In this document: piece by piece, positions 26,809-35,534 of the stretch
How the letters are laid out: the number at the start of each line of letters is the position of its first letter
How positions within the stretch are numbered: the first letter of the stretch is position 1
Assembly (NCBI RefSeq): GCF_947500605.1
Contig: NZ_CANMSJ010000001.1
Coordinates: 1 to 64,000, forward strand
Source of the DNA: an uncultured Lacinutrix sp.
GTDB lineage: Bacteria; Bacteroidota; Bacteroidia; Flavobacteriales; Flavobacteriaceae
Direction of reading: 5' to 3'
DNA: 64,000 bases
Position numbers and translations under genes: made by a program
The notes under the pieces: generated by a model
The model's input: the letters and a program-made list of their open reading frames with translations, nothing else
What the model was told of the DNA's origin: nothing
Database searches by the model: none

Positions 26809-27843
26809 TTAATCTTTTGGCACATGCCTAGATAAAAACTTAGATTTCGATTCTTCCATTTTTAAAAACACTTTCTGTCTGTTATTATTTAAAGCGTCAT
26901 TTACCTTGTTATAATTAGTTCCAGCTTTATTAATGTCTTTTATTTTTTTATTGTAAGCATCAATTTGCTCTTTGGTACGTTTCTTTTCTGGAGTTTTATC
27001 GATAGTTGTTTTTATAGTTTCAAAATCTTCTTTTAGAATTAAATAATCTGCGATTGTAGGAATTTTATTTTCAGATTCATCAACAAAGAAATTAAAAACA
27101 GCTTTGTAAGCTAAAATTAAACTTTTATCAGTTTTATATGGCTCGGTTGTTTTTAGTATTTCTAATCCGTCTTTTGCAGCTTGATTTAGTGCATTTGTAT
27201 TTTGCTGTATACCGCTAACATCACTTTTTTCTATTGCTTCCCATAAGTATACTTCGTTAATGTAAACTTTAAAGAAAATTAGATAAAGTGCATTTGTATG
27301 GTCGAATACCTTATTAGATATTGCCATTTTCTTACCTAAATCGTTATCACTTTCAACAATGTTTATTTTGTGCTTATCGGCAAAAGCGTAGAAGTTTTTC
27401 TCGTAATCAACTTGCGATTCCATCATTTTTTCGTCTGCCAATTCTTGAGCCAAAATATAAGCTTCCATTAAGTCGTAAGATTGTTCGGCAACAGCTTTCA
27501 TATCTATAATATCGGCATATTCCTTTTTTAATAAACTTTCGTTTAAACGCATGTGATTAAGGACGTTGTTTTTATAATCTTCACCATCGAAACCTTTTGC
27601 TTTTTCAATTTTAGCAATAGCACGTTCAACCGTTTTTATTAACACTTCTCTCTTTTTAGAAATACTTTTATCGCTTTTACTATGCGCAACGGCTTTAGTA
27701 TATTTCCATGTGTTTTTTGTTACGGTTTCTTGTTCTTTACCAATAAACTCTAGGTATTCTAAAGCGGAATCAAAACTTTGAGCACTGGCAAAAAGTGAGA
27801 ACAGAAAAAGTGAAGCGAAAAGTAATTTAGTTAGGACTTTCAT
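26809..27843 (-). CDS. Exported helical protein (LIC11966-like)
   Basis: A 344-residue protein with a signal peptide, MKVLTKLLFASLFLFSLFASAQ, cleaved near residue 22. The mature chain is almost entirely charged amphipathic helix, rich in Lys and Glu (KAVAHSKSDKSISKKREVLIKTVERAI), without cysteine pairs or catalytic motifs. It resembles the family annotated LIC11966 surface protein, a recollection I hold at moderate confidence. Its ATG overlaps the stop of the S41 protease gene by one base, so the two are coupled; a periplasmic partner or substrate of the protease is a reasonable inference. Confidence 0.65.
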   Translation of the reverse strand: MKVLTKLLFASLFLFSLFASAQSFDSALEYLEFIGKEQETVTKNTWKYTKAVAHSKSDKSISKKREVLIKTVERAIAKIEKAKGFDGEDYKNNVLNHMRLNESLLKKEYADIIDMKAVAEQSYDLMEAYILAQELADEKMMESQVDYEKNFYAFADKHKINIVESDNDLGKKMAISNKVFDHTNALYLIFFKVYINEVYLWEAIEKSDVSGIQQNTNALNQAAKDGLEILKTTEPYKTDKSLILAYKAVFNFFVDESENKIPTIADYLILKEDFETIKTTIDKTPEKKRTKEQIDAYNKKIKDINKAGTNYNKVNDALNNNRQKVFLKMEESKSKFLSRHVPKD

Positions 27844-29897
27844 TAATTATTAATTTGGGTTATTAAATCTTTTAATATGTTTTGCGCTTCGTTTATATAA
27901 ATATCTTGAGCGAGTGTTTGTAAAACAGCTTTATTCTGTTCTTTATCTTCTGTATTGTATTCTAAAAGTTCGGTTGTAGATATTGTATTTTTAATTTTAA
28001 ATAGAGGAGGTGTATTTTCATCCTCATTAAAAATAAAATCTAAAGTTGCTTTTCTACGTTTTTTTTCTTCGGAAATACTTTCCAAAGTAAGTTTGTGTTT
28101 TATTCCTTTTTTATAAACGAATTTATATAGTGCTTTATTAATATCTAAAACTCTTTTGAAGCTTTTATCATTAGTAATACGCGCATTACTTTTAGTATTT
28201 ACAACATCTATTCCTAACTTAGGAAGTGGAATATGTTTTAAACTAATGCTAGTTGATGTGTTTTGTAATGCATGTGATTTATTTTTTTCTGCGGTTTCAA
28301 AATTATCGTATAATGATGGTAGTTTAATATCGGGAATAATACCAACAGCTTGATGGCTTTTGCCAGTAACACGAAAAAATGTTTCTATAGTTAATTTAGC
28401 AAAGCCTAAGGTTTCGTCTTCGTTTAAAGGCATAATACTTTGCGCACTAGATTTACCGTAAGTTGTAGAGCCTACAATTATTGCGCGATTATAATCTTGC
28501 ATGGCTGCAGCAAAAAACTCCGATGCAGATGCACTATAATCATTAACCAAAATAACAATAGGTTTACTATAAAAGCTACCACGTTTACGGTCTTTAATAG
28601 TATAATTCTCTCCTGCTTTAGATTTTATAATAGCTACAGGACCACGGTCTATAAACATACCCGAAAGTTCTATAGCTTCTTGCATAGAGCCACCGCCATT
28701 AAAACGTAAATCGAGAATAAGACCTTCAATATTTTCCTTTTGAAGCTTGTATAATTCTTTAGCAATATCTGCAGTTAGACCACGACCATTTGGAGATTCG
28801 TAATTGGTATAAAAACTTGGTATTTTAATGTAGCCATAATTGGTAGTGTCTGAAATAAGATACGCTCTAATGGCATTGTTTTCTACCTTAATATTACTTT
28901 TAGTAAGCTTTATATCTTGTAGTGTTCCATTTTCTTTTTTTATAGAAAAGGTTAATGTTTTATGGGCTTCTTTATTAAGATATAATGCGATATCTTCATT
29001 AGAAACACAGTGTATAGTAAACACGGTTTTTCCATTAGAAATAGATTTTATAACATCGTCCTCTTCAAATTTACCATTTTCGAAAGCTGCACTTCCAGGA
29101 ATTACGTGTGCAATAGCTATTTCTCCGTTGTCGTTTTTACTTGTAATAATACCAAAAGACATCTGGTTTTTGGAGAGGCTGTTTTGGTAAGTTACTTTTT
29201 CGGTAGAACTAAAAAATGTAGAATTAGGATCGTTAACCTTTACATAGGCGTTTAAAAAAGCCGATTTAACAAAACGATTAATTCCGCCTTCTTTATTTAG
29301 GAATTCGTTTAAAAGGCAAATTTCATTTTCAATAACTATTTGTTTTGCTTCATTTTCTAAGGTTGCAAAATTCTTTTTTACGTCAGAAATGGTCTCGTTC
29401 TCATCGAGTAGTTTCGTAATTACGCGGTAGCTAATTCGTTTACGAATACCTTTTTCTAAGGCAGTTTCATCTTTATAATAGGTATAAAATTTTTGAGGAG
29501 TCTGTTGTAATGTTATTGTGCCAGAATAATCTAATGATTTTTGTTTTAAAGCTTCAAGTTTAGCAATATTAAGCTTTATTCTCTGCTCTAAAACCGAAAC
29601 ATATTTGTTTATAAAGTTGCAGTTTTCAACTATAATATAGTCATCGAGTTTTAATTCATCAACACTAAAAACTGTAATATCACTTTTAAGAAAATAATCT
29701 TTATCAGCATCCATTTCTTTGAAAAATAATTTAAAAATAGATTTGGAAGTGCTGTCGTTTAGTGTTTTAGGATTAAAATGATTGGTGTTAATCGTTGTTT
29801 TAAGCGCAGAAACTTGTTTGCAAAACAGAGTGTCTTCTTGGCTGTAGCCAAAAATTGAAACACAAAAAATAAAGGGAACTAAGAATAATCTAATCAT
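27843..29897 (-). CDS. S41-family C-terminal processing protease
   Basis: A 684-residue periplasmic tail-specific protease like E. coli Prc. A signal peptide ends near residue 19 (IFGYSQ). The N-terminal Prc domain covers about residues 30-230; a PDZ domain follows (IAHVIPGSAAFENGKFEEDDVIKSI, about 255-330). The S41 core has GLILDLRFNGGGSMQEA and the Ser/Lys dyad in NDYSASASEFF and TYGKSSAQ. The C-terminal DUF3340-like part contains DIKLPSLYD. Prc-type enzymes trim or degrade periplasmic proteins from exposed C-termini. The downstream exported helical gene is coupled by a TAATG overlap. Confidence 0.93.
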   Translation of the reverse strand: MIRLFLVPFIFCVSIFGYSQEDTLFCKQVSALKTTINTNHFNPKTLNDSTSKSIFKLFFKEMDADKDYFLKSDITVFSVDELKLDDYIIVENCNFINKYVSVLEQRIKLNIAKLEALKQKSLDYSGTITLQQTPQKFYTYYKDETALEKGIRKRISYRVITKLLDENETISDVKKNFATLENEAKQIVIENEICLLNEFLNKEGGINRFVKSAFLNAYVKVNDPNSTFFSSTEKVTYQNSLSKNQMSFGIITSKNDNGEIAIAHVIPGSAAFENGKFEEDDVIKSISNGKTVFTIHCVSNEDIALYLNKEAHKTLTFSIKKENGTLQDIKLTKSNIKVENNAIRAYLISDTTNYGYIKIPSFYTNYESPNGRGLTADIAKELYKLQKENIEGLILDLRFNGGGSMQEAIELSGMFIDRGPVAIIKSKAGENYTIKDRKRGSFYSKPIVILVNDYSASASEFFAAAMQDYNRAIIVGSTTYGKSSAQSIMPLNEDETLGFAKLTIETFFRVTGKSHQAVGIIPDIKLPSLYDNFETAEKNKSHALQNTSTSISLKHIPLPKLGIDVVNTKSNARITNDKSFKRVLDINKALYKFVYKKGIKHKLTLESISEEKKRRKATLDFIFNEDENTPPLFKIKNTISTTELLEYNTEDKEQNKAVLQTLAQDIYINEAQNILKDLITQINN

Positions 29898-29966
29898 TAA
29901 GGGCAGTAAATTAGAGTTGTAAAATACAAAAAAAAGTACTTATAATCCTAGTTGCTACTGCATTTA

Positions 29967-30257
29967 CTAATCTTCTTCTTCAACAATGCCTTCAATGGCT
30001 TGCGCAAGTTTTATATCTTTTATAGTAACACCACCAGCATCGTGAGTAGATAATGTAATATTTAAGATATTATAAGTGTTAGACCAATCTGGATGGTGGT
30101 TTAAAGCTTCGCACTCAAAAGCAATTCGGCTCATGGCACTAAAGCAATCTTTAAAATTATTGAATTCGTATTCTGTATGGATTGCATTATCTGCATAATC
30201 CCATTCTGGTAATTTTTCTAAGTGCTTTTCTATATCCTTTTCTGTGAGTTTTAACAT
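29967..30257 (-). CDS. 4a-hydroxytetrahydrobiopterin dehydratase
   Basis: A 96-residue pterin-4a-carbinolamine dehydratase (PCD/DCoH). The active-site motif is CEALNHHPDWSN with His54, His55, Pro56, Asp57, and the second catalytic histidine is His72 in LSTHDAGG. Length is normal for the bacterial family (PhhB). It regenerates the pterin cofactor of aromatic amino-acid hydroxylases; no such hydroxylase is in this window. It lies 19 bases after the HflX-N-like gene and is probably cotranscribed with it. Confidence 0.93.
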   Translation of the reverse strand: MLKLTEKDIEKHLEKLPEWDYADNAIHTEYEFNNFKDCFSAMSRIAFECEALNHHPDWSNTYNILNITLSTHDAGGVTIKDIKLAQAIEGIVEEED

Positions 30258-30276
30258 GGTTTTTGTTTTAAGTTAT

Positions 30277-30672
30277 TTATTTATCTAAACTATTAAGTAT
30301 TACAACTTTTGTTTCAGTAAGGCTTTCGATATTTTGTATTTGCGAGTCATTTAAATTATTAATAAATACTACAATATCAGCATTTATGTTTTTGGATAAT
30401 TCTTTTAATTCTTCGACTTTACCAGTGCTAATATAGGTGCGGGCGCTAAGAGGTAAATCGAGCATTTTAGAGCCTCCAGGTTTTTTACTTCTAGAAACAC
30501 CTCTTCTTTGTACAAGTTCTCCAACTATTAGTCCACCTTGATTTATTATTCTATCTCTAATAGAAATAAGATGATCTTCTAGATTTAATTTTGATGAAAC
30601 CAATCCTGAAATAATTACTCGTTTTCCGTTTATTTGGTGCATTCTAACCATTCCATTTATTAGAAGTTTCAT
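30277..30672 (-). CDS. Stand-alone HflX N-terminal-like domain protein
   Basis: A 131-residue protein that matches only the N-terminal domain of the GTPase HflX. HflX-like motifs are visible in order: EDHLISIRDRIINQGGLIVGELVQRRG, then a short insert SRSKKPGGSKM, then TYISTGKVEEL (HflX: TYIGSGKVEEL), and ADIVVFINNLNDSQIQNIE near the end. The linker helices and the entire G domain are absent; the next gene downstream is unrelated. HflX's N-terminal domain contacts the ribosomal peptidyl-transferase region, so a ribosome-binding role is conceivable. Starts at Met8 or Met11 are also possible. Confidence 0.75.
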   Translation of the reverse strand: MKLLINGMVRMHQINGKRVIISGLVSSKLNLEDHLISIRDRIINQGGLIVGELVQRRGVSRSKKPGGSKMLDLPLSARTYISTGKVEELKELSKNINADIVVFINNLNDSQIQNIESLTETKVVILNSLDK

Positions 30673-30759
30673 TTTTATAAAAATAAGAATTGTAAGATTG
30701 ATTTAACAGATTACCACATTTTTTTTATTGAAAAAGTTCGTAATGACATATAGCGAGAA

Positions 30760-31593
30760 CTAAACCTCTAATTCTTTTAAAACATCTTCACTTTCTAATT
30801 GTAAATGCTTTGGTAATTTATTCTCTTTAGCTAAAACAGCTAAATAACGCTCTTCGTTAGTAGTATAAACGTTTTTAAAAATAGGTTTACTAATACCTAA
30901 GGTGTCAATAATTTCTTTTATAAAATCATTATGAAGCACTAAATCACTACTTCCTAAATGAAAAACGCCATATTTATCACGATTAATAATATAATGAATT
31001 TGCTGCGTTAATTTAGTGTCTGTAGTTACATTCATTACCAAATTAGGAAACACCTCTATTGGTAAACCTTCTTTAACAAAGGCCTTAATTTCTTTAATTC
31101 GTGGTGATTGTGCTCCAAAAACCATTGGTAATCTTATAATTGCGATTTGCTTTTTAGGCATACGTAATAGCATGTTTTCAATCTTAATTTTAAAATGACC
31201 ATACATGCTATGACTTAAGGTTTTATCCAGTTCGTAGCTAGGAAACTTGCTATAAGCATCGAAAACATTAGCAGAAGATAAGTAAAGTAGTTTTGCATTA
31301 TTAGCAATTACATATTCGCAGGCATGCGCATGCGCAATTATTTGTGCAGAAAAATTACCACGAAGTGCAGATATAATTACGGTAGGTTTTACTATTTCAA
31401 GAATCTCGAAAATATCGTCTTCTTCAATATTGTATTGAAAGTAATGCTGATTCTTATCAAAGCTATAATTATCGGTTCTATAAGTTCCGTAGGTTCTAAA
31501 ATAGGAGCAGAGCTCTCTATAAATAGCTTCGCCAATAAAGCCGCTGGCACCTAAAACTAGAATTCTATGTTTTTTGTCTATTTCTTGTTTCAT
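30760..31593 (-). CDS. NAD-dependent epimerase/dehydratase family protein
   Basis: A 277-residue extended short-chain dehydrogenase. The Rossmann motif GASGFIG is at residues 15-21, a serine-rich strand LLYLSSANVF lies near 100-110, and the YxxxK catalytic pair is in SMYGHFKIKIE. It is most like RmlD/dTDP-4-dehydrorhamnose reductases and related sugar-nucleotide reductases, but sugar specificity cannot be read. It lies 16 bases after glutaminase and 87 before the HflX-N gene, inside the gcvT run. Confidence 0.8.
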   Translation of the reverse strand: MKQEIDKKHRILVLGASGFIGEAIYRELCSYFRTYGTYRTDNYSFDKNQHYFQYNIEEDDIFEILEIVKPTVIISALRGNFSAQIIAHAHACEYVIANNAKLLYLSSANVFDAYSKFPSYELDKTLSHSMYGHFKIKIENMLLRMPKKQIAIIRLPMVFGAQSPRIKEIKAFVKEGLPIEVFPNLVMNVTTDTKLTQQIHYIINRDKYGVFHLGSSDLVLHNDFIKEIIDTLGISKPIFKNVYTTNEERYLAVLAKENKLPKHLQLESEDVLKELEV

Positions 31594-31609
31594 TAAGTAA
31601 CTTTAAATA

Positions 31610-32524
31610 CTAAAAAATAGAACGGTTTGTTTTAGTAGTAAATTGCTCTAAAGCTTGCATTCCAATTAAAGAATTTCCTTTAGGGTTTAATCCAGGAGCC
31701 CAAGTAACAATAACAAAATCGTTAGGTAGTAAAGCTACAATACCGCCACCAACACCACTTTTTCCGGGTAAACCTACTTCGAAAGCAAATTCTCCAGCCT
31801 CATCATAAAAGCCGCAGGTTAGCATAATTGCATTAATTCTTTTTACTTGACTTAAGGTTAAGTGTTGTGTTTTATTAACACATTCACCTCTGTTAGAAAA
31901 GAGATAAAAAGCGTTAGCAAGTTGCTCGCAATTCATTTCTAATGCACATTGATGGAAATAGAAATCTAAAACAACATCGACATCGTTATTTAGATTATTA
32001 AAAGATTTTAAAAGGTTTGCTGCTGCATAGTTTTTAAAACCTGTGTGTTGCTCTGATGCTGCAACTTTTAAGTTGTAATTTATGGTTTGATCTCCAGAAA
32101 TACCTCTCACATAATTTAAAAAATCTTCTTTAGGATTTTTAAGGTGCGTTACCAAAATATCTGCAACAACAATAGCTCCTGCGTTTATTAATGGATTTCT
32201 AGGGATTCCGTTTTCTAATTCTAATAAAGATAAGTGGTTAAATGGGTTGCCAGAAGGTTCTACATCTACACGTTTCCAAATGTTATTACCTTCAAAAACA
32301 ATGGCTTTAGATAGTGCTAAAACCTTAGAAATACTCTGTATAGAGAATGGTTTATCCCAATCTCCAACTTGGCAATTTTCGCCATTTACTTGCTTTAAAT
32401 ATATACCAAAACTAGTATTGTGTTGCTTTGCTAGTTCTGGTATATAAGAAGCTACAACACCTCTTTGTGTTGTAAGTTTTAAATCGTTATGGATTTCTTC
32501 AATAATGTTTTGGAAATCTATCAT
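31610..32524 (-). CDS. glsA: Glutaminase A
   Basis: A 304-residue serine-dependent beta-lactamase-like glutaminase. The catalytic Ser64-xx-Lys67 is in SIQSISKVL, with family blocks EPSGNPFNHLSLLELENGIPRNPLINAGAI and GLPGKSGVGGGIVALLP. Length agrees with E. coli YbaS. It deamidates glutamine to glutamate and ammonia in the cytoplasm, which in other bacteria feeds acid resistance or nitrogen supply. It sits seven bases after gcvT, giving a run with two ammonia-releasing enzymes. Confidence 0.96.
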   Translation of the reverse strand: MIDFQNIIEEIHNDLKLTTQRGVVASYIPELAKQHNTSFGIYLKQVNGENCQVGDWDKPFSIQSISKVLALSKAIVFEGNNIWKRVDVEPSGNPFNHLSLLELENGIPRNPLINAGAIVVADILVTHLKNPKEDFLNYVRGISGDQTINYNLKVAASEQHTGFKNYAAANLLKSFNNLNNDVDVVLDFYFHQCALEMNCEQLANAFYLFSNRGECVNKTQHLTLSQVKRINAIMLTCGFYDEAGEFAFEVGLPGKSGVGGGIVALLPNDFVIVTWAPGLNPKGNSLIGMQALEQFTTKTNRSIF

Positions 32525-32531
32525 ACGTTTT

Positions 32532-33602
32532 TTATCCTTTGTAGAAAGGTAATTTTACTACGGTTGCAGGTACTGCATTTTTACGAATTTGGATATTAAT
32601 TTTACTATTAACATCTGTAAAAACAGTTGGTACATAACCTAAACCAATACCTTTTCCTAACATTGGAGACATAGTACCAGAAGTTACTACACCTATTTTT
32701 TTACCTTGCCCATCTACAATATCGTAACCTTGTCTAGGAATACCACGTTCGTCAAGCTCAAAAGCAATTAACTTACGTTCTACACCAAGACGTTTTTGTT
32801 CTTTTAAAGCTTCAGAATTTGTAAAGTTTTTAGTAAATTTTGTAATCCATCCTAAACCAGCTTCTAATGGAGACGTTTCGTCTGTAATATCATTTCCGTA
32901 AAGGCAATATCCCATTTCTAGACGTAAAGTATCACGAGCAGCAAGACCAATAGGTTTAGCACCAGCTTCGGTAACTTTATCCCAAATTTGTTTTACCTCG
33001 TCGTTTTTACAATAGATTTCAAATCCGCCACTTCCTGTATAACCAGTTGCAGAGATAATTACATTCTCTATACCTGCAAAATCTCCAACTACAAAGTTAT
33101 AGAACTTTATTTCGGCTAAATCGTGACTTGTTAATGCTTGCATTTTTTCTACAGCATTTGGACCTTGTATTGCTAAAAGAGAATAGTCTTCGCTTAAATC
33201 GCGCATGGTAGCATCTACATTATTTTTAGATGAGATCCAGTTCCAATCCTTTTCAATATTACTAGCGTTTACTACTAATAAATAGGTTTCTTCTTTTAAT
33301 TTATAGATAATTAAATCGTCTACAATACCACCATCATCATTTGGTAAACAAGAGTATTGTGCTTTTCCAATAGTTAATTTAGAAGCATCGTTACTAGATA
33401 CTTTTTGTATTAATTTTAAGGCATTAGGTCCTTCGATTAAAAACTCTCCCATATGCGACACATCAAAAACACCACAGTCTTTTCTTACTGCTTCGTGTTC
33501 TATATTTACGCCATCGTATTGTACTGGCATGTTATAGCCTGCAAATGGTACCATTTTCGCACTTAGTGCTTCGTGTGTTGTAGTTAATGCTGTGTTTTTC
33601 AT
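32532..33602 (-). CDS. gcvT: Glycine cleavage system T protein (aminomethyltransferase)
   Basis: A 356-residue T protein. The opening [20 protein letters not shown], the folate-site region FDVSHMGEF with its aspartate, [13 protein letters not shown], and the C-terminal [22 protein letters not shown] are all diagnostic. It transfers the methylene group from lipoyl-H protein to tetrahydrofolate with ammonia release. gcvP and gcvH are not nearby, which is normal in Flavobacteriia. It is the first gene of the minus-strand run ending at 26809, and 188 bases of AT-rich DNA precede it. Confidence 0.96.
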   Translation of the reverse strand: MKNTALTTTHEALSAKMVPFAGYNMPVQYDGVNIEHEAVRKDCGVFDVSHMGEFLIEGPNALKLIQKVSSNDASKLTIGKAQYSCLPNDDGGIVDDLIIYKLKEETYLLVVNASNIEKDWNWISSKNNVDATMRDLSEDYSLLAIQGPNAVEKMQALTSHDLAEIKFYNFVVGDFAGIENVIISATGYTGSGGFEIYCKNDEVKQIWDKVTEAGAKPIGLAARDTLRLEMGYCLYGNDITDETSPLEAGLGWITKFTKNFTNSEALKEQKRLGVERKLIAFELDERGIPRQGYDIVDGQGKKIGVVTSGTMSPMLGKGIGLGYVPTVFTDVNSKINIQIRKNAVPATVVKLPFYKG

Positions 33603-33790
33603 TGAAAAAAAGGTTTATTCTTTTCGTATAAACGAAAATCTATAGTGTTTTGTTAATGTTGATTTCTCCAACAAAAGTATTGAAAATTATTGAGTTGATT
33701 TCTACGTCTATCATATTAAAAAGGCCTTAATTTTTTAGCTTCAATTTTAATGATTAATTTTCAGCTTTAATATAATAGCTATTATATTTT

Positions 33791-34086
33791 ATGAAACATT
33801 ATTTCCTTCTTTTTACGTTTTTATGTAGCGCTATTATTTTACATGCTCAGCATACCGAAAAGTATCTAGAGTTAACCAGAAATTTAAAACCTATAGATAG
33901 TTTTAAAGCTACTATTTTTCATAAAAACAAACAACTGTGCATTCTGAAAAAATATATAAATATTCAAGAGCATTAAAAGCCATGTTTCTTGCTAAAGAAG
34001 GCAAGCTTTTAGATAATAAACGCCATGGTAAATGGGTGTTCTATAATGAAAATGGAGAAGCGGCTAAAGAGAAAACCTACAAATAA
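33791..34086 (+). pseudogene. Frameshifted small exported MORN/YwqK-like gene
   Basis: The first frame starts with a signal peptide (MKHYFLLFTFLCSAIILHAQ) and runs to a stop at 33976. From about 33937 the minus-one frame continues VHSEKIYKYSRAL and then DNKRHGKWVFYNENGEAAKE up to TAA at 34086. The latter matches the GxxxxGxWxxYxxNG repeats of YwqK/MORN-type proteins. The two parts together would make about 98 residues, so one indel around 33931-33937 appears to have broken the gene. No slippery run is present at the junction, so mutation or a sequencing error is more likely than recoding. Confidence 0.65.
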
Positions 34087-34088
34087 AA

Positions 34089-34214
34089 ATGAAATACCTA
34101 TTTACAAAACTTATCCTTATTTTATTTCTGTTTTCGGCTTGTAAAAATAAAAGAGAATCAGATTTTGTAGGAATACAATACAGTAGCGTTAAACAAGGTT
34201 ATGTTTTCGATTAA
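34089..34214 (+). CDS. Very short lipoprotein, 41 residues
   Basis: ATG at 34089 opens a 41-codon frame three bases after the broken MORN-like gene. It has a compact lipoprotein signal with the lipobox FSAC followed by KNKRES, and ends QGYVFD. Its 3' third lies in an 84-bp sequence that is duplicated at 35360-35443, where the same peptide end recurs as EGYVFD. It could be a true small lipoprotein or the remnant of a longer gene. Confidence 0.5.
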   Translation: MKYLFTKLILILFLFSACKNKRESDFVGIQYSSVKQGYVFD

Positions 34215-34257
34215 TATTTGACTATGGTGGAAATTTCGAATTAGATTGAGATTGTTT
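34174..34257 (+). repeat. 84-bp direct repeat, copy 1
   Basis: Aligns without gaps to 35360-35443 with five mismatches. It covers the end of the 41-residue lipoprotein gene and 43 bases beyond its stop. Confidence 0.9.
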
Positions 34258-34365
34258 GTTTTTAAGGTAATTTCGAATTTCTATAACGGTTTTGTGTGCG
34301 AGGATTTACCGCAGGAAAATCAAACGGAACAAAAATACAACGACCTTTGTCTAAGCATTAATTTA

Positions 34366-34388
34366 GCAATTTTTTATACACGTTGTTG
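34366..34388 (-). repeat. Cassette 3' border motif, copy A
   Basis: Read on the minus strand, a CAACAACGTGTATAAA-AATTGC-type motif ten bases after the stop of the hypothetical gene. It aligns with 42368-42390 and 44754-44776, which also lie just after unrelated minus-strand genes. Consensus AACAnyGyrTAwAAawAATwGC in gene direction, from three copies. Confidence 0.55.
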
Positions 34389-34398
34389 TAAAACGTTT

Positions 34399-35064
34399 TT
34401 ATTCATTCTTTTGTTCAGTCAGAGTCTTGAATTCAAACAGTTTGTTTTCAATATTGTCAGTCGTGAATTTTTTAAAGTCATTCACAAATAGAGTAATATC
34501 TTGACTCTTTTCGCTTTCTATTTCTAAATTATACTTTTCATTAATTATTAATTTTAAAGGAAGTTTACTTTTTTTAAATGTGAATGATGTAAAACTTTCA
34601 AACATCGTATTAATGTTTATTAAACTATCCTTTGATTTTATAGTACTTCCAATTCCAATTCCGTCATCGTTTTTAGAATTCACATAAGATTTGAAAGATA
34701 TTTTCACTTTTATGGAATCAGTTAAGTTTTCAGTTTCTTTAATTGAAATGCTATCAATAGAATGTTTCGGCTTAATAAAATTCAATTGAATTTTTTTGTT
34801 TTCAATCAAATATTCTCCAGAACCAAATTCGTTGATTGTAAAATATGGTCCATCTATATGTCCTTTTATTTGATTCTTATCATTATAGTATGATAATGGC
34901 GAATCTCCTTTGTATGAAATAAAACCAAATTTTTGATTTGGCAATAAATGAATAAAAGACAGACTATCAGACGTAAAGAGGGTTTTTTCTCTATTATTTT
35001 CTTGTGAGTAAATGTTTTTACTGATTAAAAGAATTGTCAAAATTAAAATTGTCTTCAATTTCAT
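34399..35064 (-). CDS. Exported hypothetical protein in a repeat-flanked cassette
   Basis: A 221-residue protein with a signal peptide ending NIYSQ near residue 21. The mature part is a lysine-, serine- and isoleucine-rich beta protein (GHIDGPYFTINEFGSGEYLIENKKIQLNF) that I do not recognise; the pattern suggests a small immunoglobulin-like or lipocalin-like sandwich. It has no operon partner and is flanked by repeats: a shared border motif ten bases beyond its stop and a shared 150-bp repeat about 110 bases upstream of its start. The whole segment lies between two copies of an 84-bp direct repeat, suggesting insertion. Confidence 0.6.
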   Translation of the reverse strand: MKLKTILILTILLISKNIYSQENNREKTLFTSDSLSFIHLLPNQKFGFISYKGDSPLSYYNDKNQIKGHIDGPYFTINEFGSGEYLIENKKIQLNFIKPKHSIDSISIKETENLTDSIKVKISFKSYVNSKNDDGIGIGSTIKSKDSLININTMFESFTSFTFKKSKLPLKLIINEKYNLEIESEKSQDITLFVNDFKKFTTDNIENKLFEFKTLTEQKNE

Positions 35065-35174
35065 AATATATGTTTATTCAAATTTATTCGTTTTGTGTTT
35101 TGAATAAAAATTCAATTTAGTAATCAGTTCTTTTGATTTAGTGAAATGGTCTTTTGGTTTAGGTAAATGTTTTA

Positions 35175-35330
35175 CAACATTTTACTTGATATACAACCGT
35201 TTTAATGTTTTATATCAGCAGTTATATAAATTCGAAGTTAGCGGATTTTTTTAACAAAGTCAAGTTGTAAAAAAGCTAAAAATTAGAATTGAAGATAGGT
35301 TTATAAATCTTTTAAAATTTAAATAAAATA
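35175..35330. repeat. Interspersed cassette-flanking repeat, copy A
   Basis: About 155 bp similar to 42214-42360 and 45390-45500. The best-conserved block is ATCAGCARTTATATAAATTC followed by GAAGTTAGC, preceded by a short hairpin (GATATA/TATATC on the minus strand). It lies upstream of the minus-strand gene. Confidence 0.85.
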
Positions 35331-35359
35331 AGTAACAAAACAATTACCGGACGTTGGTG

Positions 35360-35443
35360 TACAATACAGTAACGCTAAAGAAGGTTATGTTTTCGATTAA
35401 TATTTGAGTATGGTAGAAATTTCGAATTAGATTGAGATTGTTT
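35360..35443 (+). repeat. 84-bp direct repeat, copy 2
   Basis: 79 of 84 bases identical to 34174-34257. Three of the coding differences change residues (S to N, V to A, Q to E), so the copies have diverged while keeping the frame and stop. No start codon is joined to it: a stop lies a few codons upstream, in the interspersed repeat. Confidence 0.9.
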
Positions 35444-35534
35444 TTTACACTCAGTTCTTTATTATCATAAGTTTTTAATAAAGGAATTATTCTTTATTTT
35501 TTTATGAATCATTTAAAGAATATTAATAAAATAA

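Larger units (their letters stand above)
35065..35534. other. Gene-free stretch made of repeats
   Basis: 470 bases without a gene. 35065-35170 is the leader of the minus-strand gene; 35175-35330 is the shared interspersed repeat (copy A); 35360-35443 is the second copy of the 84-bp repeat, encoding a promoterless end of the small lipoprotein. The remainder is AT-rich with nothing recognised. Confidence 0.7.

Noticed and set aside
33603-33790. Glycine riboswitch before gcvT
   Set aside because: The AT-rich leader shows none of the conserved glycine-aptamer features.
34387-34400. Classical integron attC core sites at cassette borders
   Set aside because: GTTG-like sequences occur but the R'/R'' core pair (GTTRRRY with RYYYAAC) and an integrase are not seen, so the cassette idea is kept without calling it an integron.
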